A stretch of DNA of 58,110 bases from Bacillus ectoiniformans (GTDB lineage Bacteria > Bacillota > Bacilli > Bacillales > Domibacillaceae), in NCBI RefSeq assembly GCF_016908875.1, contig NZ_JAFBES010000016.1:1-58110 (forward strand). The letters run 5' to 3'. Each line of letters opens with the position of its first letter. The stretch's first letter is position 1. Positions 52,176 to 58,110 of this stretch are shown here, piece after piece. The translations under genes and the position numbers were made by a program. The notes under the pieces were generated by a model. The model had not been told where the DNA came from, made no database searches, and was given only the letters and a program-made list of their open reading frames with translations.

Positions 52176-52322
52176 TCCCTTAAAATTAATTAGTACATCT
52201 ATTAGACAACGCAAATAGCCATTTGGCTTTAATTATTTGAAAAAATTTAAGAAAATTAAAATATAGAGAACTTTTCTGCGTTATGGTCTATCTTACCTGC
52301 ATTTCTTTTTCCCGCTGAATTA

Positions 52323-52331
52323 TGCTACAAT
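52323..52331 (+). promoter_or_regulatory. extended -10 promoter of rlmCD
   Basis: TGCTACAAT is an extended -10, 43 bases before the GTG. The -35 region is T-rich and poor. Confidence 0.5.
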
Positions 52332-52374
52332 ATGGGTCGATTCTAAACAATAAAACGTAAAGGGTGTTGTAATC

Positions 52375-53754
52375 GTGGCAAAAATTCAAGCCCCTGTTCA
52401 TAAAAATGAAATTCTCGATGTAGAGTTCGAGGATTTAACTCATGAAGGCCATGCCGTTGCGAAGGTAGAAGGGTATCCGCTGTTTGTGCAAGGCGCGCTT
52501 CCGGAAGAAACGGGCCGCATTCAAGTAACGAAAGTCAATAAAGGCTATGGCTTCGGCCGCTTAATGGAAACAACGAAGCGGAGTCCTTACCGTGTGGATG
52601 TGCCTAAAAGTGAAATGCATAAATACGGTGGCACACAGCTGTCTCATATTAGCTATGAAGGCCAGTTAAAGTTTAAAGAAAAGCAAGTTCGTGATGTCAT
52701 GACGCGGATCGGTAAACTAGGTGACGTACCGGTTCATCCGGTCTTGGGCATGGAAAACCCTTGGCACTACCGAAACAAAGCGCAAGTGCCGGTTGGGGAG
52801 AAGAACGGCCAGCTGATTTCAGGCTTCTTCAAACCGCGGAGTCATGAAATTATCGATACGAACGAAAGCTTGATTCAGATTGCTGAAATCAATGAAGCGG
52901 TTCAAGCTGTAAAAGAAATCTGCAATGAATTACACATTCAGGCCTATGATGAAACCGCTCATAAAGGAACGCTTCGCCATATCGTTGCCCGTTACGGGAA
53001 AGCGACTGGTGAGTTGATGGTGGTCATCGTAACGAGATCGAGTAAGCTTCCTCAACAAGAACAGCTAGTTGAAAAAATCGTTAATCGCTTGCCAAAAGTG
53101 AAGTCGATTGTTCATAACATTAATTCTAAGCGAACCAATGTCATCATGGGAGAAGAAAACCGTGTGCTTTGGGGAGAGCCTGTGATCCATGATTACATCG
53201 GGGACATTAAATTCGCGATTTCCGCGCGTTCTTTTTACCAAGTGAACCCGGATCAAACGAAGGTGCTATATGAAAAAGCACTAGAATACGCAGGCTTGAG
53301 CGGTGATGAAACCGTGATCGACGCCTATTGCGGGATCGGCACCATCTCTCTGTTCCTTGCCCAGCAAGCGAAAAAAGTGTATGGCGTCGAAATCGTGCCG
53401 CAAGCAATTGAGGACGCAAAGCAAAATGCCGAATTAAATGGTATCACCAATGTTGAATTCGAAGTAGGAGAAGCAGAAACGGTAATCCCAAACTGGTACA
53501 AGCAAGGCATCAAAGCCGATGTTCTTGTTGTCGACCCGCCAAGAAAAGGCTGTGACGAAGCACTGCTGCAAACGATTATTGACATGAAGCCGAAGAAGGT
53601 CGTTTATGTATCTTGTAACCCGGGGACATTAGCGCGGGATTTAAGGATATTGGAAGATGGCGGGTATGAGACTGCAGAAGTGCAGCCGGTGGATATGTTT
53701 CCGATGACGGGGCATGTGGAGTGTGTTTCACAGATAGTTTTAAAAAATAGTTGA
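52375..53754 (+). CDS. rlmCD: 23S rRNA m5U methyltransferase RlmCD (YefA)
   Basis: This 459-residue SAM-dependent enzyme makes m5U at positions 747 and 1939 of 23S rRNA in B. subtilis. An N-terminal TRAM domain (1-60) precedes the methyltransferase core: [23 protein letters not shown] for [13 protein letters not shown] and the nucleophile in [13 protein letters not shown]. The usual Fe-S cysteine cluster is absent: the CGGC position reads YGGT at residues 84-87. The start is GTG with AAGGGTG upstream. It is the last conserved gene before the AT-rich accessory region. Confidence 0.95.
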   Translation: MAKIQAPVHKNEILDVEFEDLTHEGHAVAKVEGYPLFVQGALPEETGRIQVTKVNKGYGFGRLMETTKRSPYRVDVPKSEMHKYGGTQLSHISYEGQLKFKEKQVRDVMTRIGKLGDVPVHPVLGMENPWHYRNKAQVPVGEKNGQLISGFFKPRSHEIIDTNESLIQIAEINEAVQAVKEICNELHIQAYDETAHKGTLRHIVARYGKATGELMVVIVTRSSKLPQQEQLVEKIVNRLPKVKSIVHNINSKRTNVIMGEENRVLWGEPVIHDYIGDIKFAISARSFYQVNPDQTKVLYEKALEYAGLSGDETVIDAYCGIGTISLFLAQQAKKVYGVEIVPQAIEDAKQNAELNGITNVEFEVGEAETVIPNWYKQGIKADVLVVDPPRKGCDEALLQTIIDMKPKKVVYVSCNPGTLARDLRILEDGGYETAEVQPVDMFPMTGHVECVSQIVLKNS

Positions 53755-53759
53755 GGGGA

Positions 53760-54377
53760 TTAAAACCCTTCAACCTGTGTAAACTTGTAGTAAATCTTAA
53801 CATCTTTGTTTTCGGTTACTTCAATTTTATCAACGAAACGTAGTAATATCTCTGAAGTTAAGGTATCAAATTTCAAAAACTCTTTTAATTGTTCAACGAT
53901 GGCAGATATTTTACTTGTTGTGTGACTTTCTGCCATCGCTTTTTTTATCTCTGATTGTTCTATCTCTAGTTGTTGGAGTTTATCTTGAAGCATACTTACA
54001 AAATCATCATAATCCTGTTTCGATATATCCTCGCTAATAAACTTTTGTAGAGCGTTTCGCTTTAATTCCGGGCTATTTGTAAAATCCCCCAGTATAACAT
54101 CAAAGTTACTAGAGTTCTCCTTAAAATTAATAATAAGGCCTTTGGGTATGAGTTTTTTCCTAACTATATCAATTAGAGCCCTTTTTTTAATGCCCATATA
54201 GAATAGTAGTCTTTCTTTCTTAATGGAAAAATCCCGTTGTTTTTGAAAGGTATTGGATTGATTAATCAATAAACTCATTAATACCTTTTCTGAAGTATTC
54301 AGAAAAGGACATCCTAAAATCACCATTGGGATGTTAGCGGAGTATGTATAAGGTTTATTATTAAGTTGTTTGGTCAT
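53760..54377 (-). CDS. chimeric ORF: HTH-like head and serine-recombinase tail
   Basis: This 205-residue ORF ends 5 bases from rlmCD, convergent with it. Residues 105-205 read like the end of a large serine recombinase: ELKRNALQKFISEDISKQDYDDF, a coiled coil (about 125-150) and FDTLTSEILLRFVDKIEVTEN with KIYYKF. The catalytic and zinc domains are absent. Residues 1-100 (SEKVLMSLLINQ, KKERLLFYMGIKKRALIDIVRKKLI) look like a winged-helix replication or regulatory domain, which I cannot name. The ATG at 54377 has AAAGGA upstream. It may be a fusion created by element decay. Confidence 0.6.
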   Translation of the reverse strand: MTKQLNNKPYTYSANIPMVILGCPFLNTSEKVLMSLLINQSNTFQKQRDFSIKKERLLFYMGIKKRALIDIVRKKLIPKGLIINFKENSSNFDVILGDFTNSPELKRNALQKFISEDISKQDYDDFVSMLQDKLQQLEIEQSEIKKAMAESHTTSKISAIVEQLKEFLKFDTLTSEILLRFVDKIEVTENKDVKIYYKFTQVEGF

Positions 54378-54492
54378 GTACGTTCGTCCTTTCATTTTCA
54401 GATTGAGGTTAAATAAATTCTTAATTTAAGAAGCCCACCCTAGGAATCTAATTGACCTAGAGTGGATTAACTATGAAGTGATTAAGCTAAAA

Positions 54493-54801
54493 TCATAAAA
54501 TCTCCATTATTTCTCTAAAATCAATGCCTTTATTCAGCAACATAAAAAGCAAACTAACCACGTCAAATGAGTAAGGATAATCTGTATATTCGATATCGTC
54601 TTTAATCGGTAAAGCTCTCCATAATACTTCTTGCTCTATATACTGTATAAGATCTTTATCTGTCGAGCTGATAGCGAAATAATCTAAAATATCTTTAGAC
54701 CGTTCTACTGAAATTTTAGAGGTTTCTGGTATATTTATAATTTTATTCCTCTTTCTCTTTACTCCATGTATTTTGGGTAGTACTCCATTTACCATTCTCA
54801 T
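54493..54801 (-). CDS. unknown 102-residue protein
   Basis: The N-terminus is basic (MRMVNGVLPKIHGVKRKRNK). The rest is acidic and helical (DILDYFAISSTDKDLIQYIEQEVLW, then SFDVVSLLFMLLNKGIDFREIMEIL). I do not recognise it. A strong AGGAGG 10 bases before the ATG supports translation. It lies upstream of the chimeric recombinase-tail ORF on the same strand, 115 bases apart. A structured leader precedes it. Confidence 0.55.
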   Translation of the reverse strand: MRMVNGVLPKIHGVKRKRNKIINIPETSKISVERSKDILDYFAISSTDKDLIQYIEQEVLWRALPIKDDIEYTDYPYSFDVVSLLFMLLNKGIDFREIMEIL

Positions 54802-54880
54802 TGTTTATTTCCTCCTAATAGTTCGTAGATGTGTTACACCCTAGTCGTCGTTATATGTAGAAGATAAGTTGCGATCATCT

Positions 54881-54976
54881 AAAAGAAAGTTGCCCCTTGG
54901 TAAAAATTTACCTAGGAGCGGCAACTATGCCCTCACGTTTAAGCGTACAAAATAAAATATTTTTATAAGTGAGGGC
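54881..54976 (-). promoter_or_regulatory. two hairpins upstream of the 102-residue gene
   Basis: At 54889-54925 GTTGCC pairs with GGCAAC and encloses CCTTGGTAAA/TTTACCTAGG. On the minus strand it is followed by TTTCTTTT, so it forms an intrinsic terminator. At 54929-54976 GCCCTCAC pairs with GTGAGGGC over 32 bases. Together they could be an attenuator leader or the end of a lost gene. Confidence 0.5.
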
Positions 54977-55445
54977 AATATAGTTAATGATGGTATCTAG
55001 CTATGATCTGAATTGGTTGAATACGCTAAATAACTATTATGGTATATGAAAGTAAGTATGTTTGATTGATTGATTGATTGATTGGTTGGTATGGAACTAA
55101 ACAGAGATTCAGTGAATGGTATTAGTTTTCATATATTGGAGCATACGTTTGTAAAGAGCTGTACGTCTTGATATATTTGAAATTTTTTCTCGCAGGTCTT
55201 ACAGAGGCAACCTATTCTGTGAGAGTCTTCATCAATCGGCTAGGCACCCGGTGGGGTCTATATAGAGAAGTTCTATTATGTCCCTACTATTTAAATGAAC
55301 GGAACAGTTTAAAAGTGTTTCTCAACAATCGGGCCATATTGTTGAACAACAATCTTTTAAGAAATGTTACCAAACATCGCTTTGGGGACGTTTTTGTTAT
55401 ACTTAAAGGTAAAGTTTTACATATATTTGTGAAGGAGCGGAAAAT
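54977..55445. other. AT-rich non-coding stretch with simple repeats and a dyad
   Basis: Five copies of TTGA followed by two of TTGG occupy 55062-55089. A CAACAAT/ATTGTTG dyad is at 55323-55344, followed by AACAACAATC. A 93-codon plus-strand ORF from 55168 has no SD and no recognisable content, so I do not call it. Confidence 0.5.
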
Positions 55446-55619
55446 ATAAAGCATTTAATAAGTTTGTATATAGTTATGGTAATAATGGTAGCTGTTAATT
55501 TAACAAGCGAATTTATTTTTAAAGGTGATTATTCAGCAATTGCTAGTTGGGCTATCATTATGCTGTTTTTATTAGGCACTATATTTTTTGCGAATACACG
55601 ATATTTTCTATCTAAATAA
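55446..55619 (+). CDS. small two-helix membrane protein with apparent ATA start
   Basis: Translation from ATA at 55446 gives about 57 residues: KHLISLYIVMVIMVAVNL, a polar turn TSEFIFKGDYSA, then IASWAIIMLFLLGTIFFANT and RYFLSK. These are two membrane helices with a basic end. AAGGAG at 55432-55437 is 8 bases before the ATA, an ideal spacing. The first ATG (55476) falls 30 bases further and lacks an SD. Either ATA is used, or an ATG mutated and the gene is dying. The family is unknown. Confidence 0.5.
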   Translation: MKHLISLYIVMVIMVAVNLTSEFIFKGDYSAIASWAIIMLFLLGTIFFANTRYFLSK

Positions 55620-55710
55620 AGATAACATTTCAAAAGAAGATTTAAATGCATGCTGCTAACGTATAATAAATTTTAATAATGTTCGCAAATAAAGGTTTAG
55701 GAATACATAG

Positions 55711-55751
55711 AAAGGCACAAAACGCTATTATACCAACGTTTTGTGCCTTTT
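55711..55751. terminator. strong bidirectional hairpin terminator
   Basis: AAAGGCACAAAACG pairs perfectly with CGTTTTGTGCCTTT (14 bp) around 12 bases. T-rich DNA is present on either strand. It probably ends the small membrane protein transcript. Confidence 0.8.
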
Positions 55752-55865
55752 CTTATGAACATTGTTTATACGTTAATTTATGCACTCTATATAAAAACCA
55801 TTACTGGCAACGGTTTGAGCGTGTTTTTTGGGATGCAGCGTTGCTGGTGTTGTTGCATAAAATCG

Positions 55866-55900
55866 CGCATACTCCTTGGAAAACAGTATGCGTTATTTTT
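55866..55900 (+). terminator. hairpin with T-run, weak terminator
   Basis: CGCATACT pairs perfectly with AGTATGCG around 11 bases, and TTATTTTT follows. No gene is visible just upstream; two overlapping ORFs here (55679-55967) look spurious. Confidence 0.5.
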
Positions 55901-56461
55901 AGGTTATTGGGAAAATGAGTTATATCCAAAACAACTTAACTACAATAAGAAAAATAAAGTTTCTTAGATTACACCCTTTTGAATAGAATCAATATACGAA
56001 ACCTACTTTTAGGAAGCTGGCTGTATGTTTCATCATTCAGCCATCCAAATGTCTCAATTGAGCATCTTAACACAATCATTCAACAAATTAAGGTCTACTG
56101 TTATACAGACACTAGATTCAGACAATTTTTACTTTCAAATCCATAAATTAGTTCACACATTGTAAAATTCTATTGCCCTATTATCGTAGATTAGCTGTAT
56201 TTTGAAATGAAAAAATACATAGTATTGCAATACACATTTGCTGAAAAAATAAAAAAATGTGTTCCAACTGATATTTCTCAAGCAAAAGTCCACTAATATT
56301 CCAACAGTCCTAAAAGAAATATATCTGGTAATTATTTATTGGAGAGAAGTTTCTTTGTTTAATGTGCTTCATGGCTGCAAATTCAGTCGGAAGAAGCGGA
56401 ACTTCCGACTGAATTTCCCCCCAATTAATTTGTTATGAGTATTTATATTTGTTTAATATTT
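55901..56461. other. non-coding AT-rich gap with a 15-bp hairpin
   Basis: No ORF is supportable. At 56379-56393 and 56402-56416 a perfect 15-bp inverted repeat (AAATTCAGTCGGAAG) encloses 8 bases. It lies 46 bases past the nuclease stop codon and may stabilise or end that mRNA, but no T-run follows on the minus strand. The rest may be decayed mobile DNA. Confidence 0.55.
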
Positions 56462-57823
56462 TTATTCTCGTTCTATAAAAATATATTTTATAGTTGATCT
56501 ATTCTTATGATCCTTTAATTTTAATTTAATCTCCTCAGAGACTTCTTGGAAAAATATAGCATATTTTATGTGCAGTTGCGGTCCAAAACTTCCTCCACTT
56601 GTAAAAGCTTCTATTTCACGAACTAGATGATTATACATAGCCTCTTCCGATAAAATATGATTAACGTTATTATCCGCATTTATATTTTCTTTTAAAAACC
56701 AATATTTTTCTTCATCATCACAATAACCCAATACTCTTGGATATTGCTGTTCTTTAAATGTTAACTTTTTAAATTCTTTTTCTAAGTCCTTTAAATTTTT
56801 ATATTTTATAATGATGTCTTCCTGTGTTTCAAATAAATCCATGTACCTTTTTTCAAGAAAGTATTTAGATTCAACTTTTTCACTTATCGAATTATACATT
56901 TCTTTTAAATCATTAATATATCTCCTTAAATGTAAATGATAAGTAATGTTATTTTTTTTAAAATAAGTGTTTTGAGGAATATTCAAATTTTCTAAAACAT
57001 TTTCAATAGCTACTTTTTCATAATCGAGATATTCTTCGCATAAATAAGAATAGTATTTCTCCTCATTTTCTATTTTTTTTATTATTCTTGAAATGTCCAT
57101 TTTAAAATTAGATTCAATATTTTTTAACTTTACGCCTAAATCTTTTAATGCTTGTTTTGATTCATTAGATCCGAATCCATATAAAGCAAAACTTCCCTCA
57201 AAAAATTTCATAAATAAGTTTATTCTTTCTTCTAATCTTTCTCTAATTAGTTTACAAAAACTTTTCATATCATCATTATTAGAGCTTGTAATAATATCAA
57301 ATATTTTTTCTAAATTGAATTTTTCATTGCTTATACTGCTTTTAAGAACCTCATAACTGAGAATCTTTATATTATTCTTTAGAGCTTTTTCATTACTGCC
57401 TATATTCTTTTCATCTAGAAAGTTCTTGGCTAGATTTACTATTTGTTTTTCAACATCGCCTACATTAAACGGCGTAATAACTATTTTAATATTACTATCT
57501 TTATTCAAATTGTTAATGTATTTATTAGCGTTTGCTTTTAAAGTGCCTACTAACTGTAATTCGTAATAATCTGATTTAAAATCCTCTTTCAGGCTTTTAA
57601 TCCATCTTTTTAAATCAGCTTCACCGAATGGATTTATAGAAGATTTCACTTGTATAGCATGGGTTTTTTTATCATTATCTATAAACAAAATATCTACTTT
57701 ATCTATTTCTTTATTTTCAAATGATGGTTCAAAACTTACTAATTTCCATTCTCTTTCAAATACCTCTTTACAGCAAATTAATGCTTGAAATAATATCCCT
57801 CTAATCGTTTCTGTACCGCCCAT
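56462..57823 (-). CDS. putative defence nuclease, Cap4/DUF4297-like N-terminus
   Basis: This 453-residue protein has a very low GC gene. Residues 1-80 fit the DUF4297/Cap4 dsDNA nuclease head: GGTETIRGILFQAL, then VDILFIDN (Asp44) and HAIQVKSS (Gln58, Lys60), a D-x13-QxK form of the PD-(D/E)xK site, then GEADLKRWIKSLKED. Residues 150-400 are long charged helices with likely coiled coil. The C-terminal part (SFGPQLHIKYAIFFQEV) resembles no domain I can name; it could be a sensor or an ABC-three-component-type interaction domain. GAGGTG precedes the ATG by 6 bases. The role in phage defence is inferred. Confidence 0.6.
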   Translation of the reverse strand: MGGTETIRGILFQALICCKEVFEREWKLVSFEPSFENKEIDKVDILFIDNDKKTHAIQVKSSINPFGEADLKRWIKSLKEDFKSDYYELQLVGTLKANANKYINNLNKDSNIKIVITPFNVGDVEKQIVNLAKNFLDEKNIGSNEKALKNNIKILSYEVLKSSISNEKFNLEKIFDIITSSNNDDMKSFCKLIRERLEERINLFMKFFEGSFALYGFGSNESKQALKDLGVKLKNIESNFKMDISRIIKKIENEEKYYSYLCEEYLDYEKVAIENVLENLNIPQNTYFKKNNITYHLHLRRYINDLKEMYNSISEKVESKYFLEKRYMDLFETQEDIIIKYKNLKDLEKEFKKLTFKEQQYPRVLGYCDDEEKYWFLKENINADNNVNHILSEEAMYNHLVREIEAFTSGGSFGPQLHIKYAIFFQEVSEEIKLKLKDHKNRSTIKYIFIERE

Positions 57824-57862
57824 TCTTTCACCTCATATTTCCCATGATTTCTTCCAATTAAA

Positions 57863-57891
57863 ATTATAAATATATATATTTTTTTTGTAAC
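57863..57891 (-). promoter_or_regulatory. promoter of the putative nuclease gene
   Basis: On the minus strand GTTACA (57886-57891) and consensus TATAAT (57863-57868) are separated by 17 bases, about 40 bases before the ATG. Confidence 0.55.
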
Positions 57892-57959
57892 TATAAATTA
57901 AGTTAATTATATAGGTACACACAACATAAAAGAAAAATTATACGTCCCGCATATTACCA

Positions 57960-58110
57960 TTGAATGAGTTAAGTTGTTCTGATAATCATTTATTTGGGTC
58001 CATTCATACATCAGGTGTTAATGCTACTCAAAAACGGCCAATTGTTGACGGTATTGTTTGTCCGGGGGTTGACGGATATAATGTCCTTAACAACCCTGAA
58101 GAAAGGAAAA
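57960..58110 (+). CDS. possible start of a divergent gene, cut by the window end
   Basis: A plus-strand frame stays open from about 57924 to the window end. It would read LNELSCSDNHLFGSIHTSG and then QKRPIVDGIVCPGVDGYNV. The only start candidate in this frame is TTG at 57960, with no SD. A second frame has ATG at 58020 with CAGGTG upstream. I cannot decide between them or name a family. It may equally be non-coding. Confidence 0.25.
   Translation, partial: MNELSCSDNHLFGSIHTSGVNATQKRPIVDGIVCPGVDGYNVLNNPEERK

Noticed and set aside
55183-55265. Possible structured RNA (GCAGGTCTTACAGAGG ... GGCACCCGGTGGGG)
   Set aside because: Only short stems form, and it matches no RNA family I know. There is no evidence beyond higher GC.
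55168-55449. 93-codon plus-strand ORF in the island
   Set aside because: It starts with TTG without an SD and covers a non-coding dyad. Its end sits on the SD and start of the better small membrane ORF, and its residues show no domain.
55679-55967. Two overlapping plus-strand ORFs of 79 and 74 codons
   Set aside because: They run through two terminator hairpins (55711-55751 and 55866-55900) and are read in different frames of the same DNA; neither has an SD.

Overview
The window looks like the chromosome of a low-to-moderate GC Bacillaceae species, not Bacillus subtilis itself. The first 53.7 kb largely follow the B. subtilis order yebE-yebG-purEKBCSQLFMNHD-yerABC-pcrB-pcrA-ligA-yerH, then opuE-gatCAB, then dagK and rlmCD (yefA). 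Extra blocks sit between these landmarks: a glyoxylate shunt with redox/stress genes (24.8-30.8 kb), an arginine cluster with small enzymes (36.4-44.3 kb), and an ABC exporter, an SDR and an ECF sigma pair (46.3-52.2 kb). Identifications rest on reading motifs, lengths and gene order by eye; no database search was run.

Layout. 1-440: the last bases of a 23S rRNA, the 5S rRNA and two near-identical terminators. 739-14550: yebE, yebG and the complete twelve-gene purine operon, which makes IMP from PRPP. Its control region carries two PurBoxes, a sigma-A promoter, a guanine-class riboswitch and a terminator. 14519-24353: a 37-residue membrane protein antisense to the end of purD, then yerA, yerB, yerC, pcrB, pcrA, ligA and a CamS-type lipoprotein. 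24354-30811: aceB-aceA behind a putative catabolite-responsive site, a LysR regulator, a small monooxygenase, a quinone reductase and a DJ-1/PfpI protein. 30962-36110: proline symporter (opposite strand) and gatCAB, with a perfect cre match between them. 36135-45285: a 101-bp tandem repeat, a NERD protein, a carboxylesterase, small unknown genes, a decayed VOC gene, argC-argB-argD (no argJ), a thioredoxin-like protein, an arylamine N-acetyltransferase and diacylglycerol kinase. 45286-53754: dispersed REP-like repeats, a 58-residue Cys-rich CWC protein, a heterodimeric ABC exporter, an SDR, an ECF sigma/anti-sigma pair and rlmCD.

53760-58110 is different. It is AT-rich, sparsely coding and full of hairpins. 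It begins a few bases after rlmCD with an ORF that looks like a winged-helix-type head joined to the C-terminal tail of a large serine recombinase. It continues with an unknown 102-residue protein, structured non-coding DNA, a two-helix membrane peptide whose only well-placed start is ATA, and a 453-residue protein with a Cap4/DUF4297-like PD-(D/E)xK nuclease head. From memory B. subtilis also carries recombinase and restriction genes beside yefA, so this is probably an integration hotspot carrying a candidate anti-phage gene. This is the most promising part of the window for an undescribed system, but the window ends before its neighbours can be seen.
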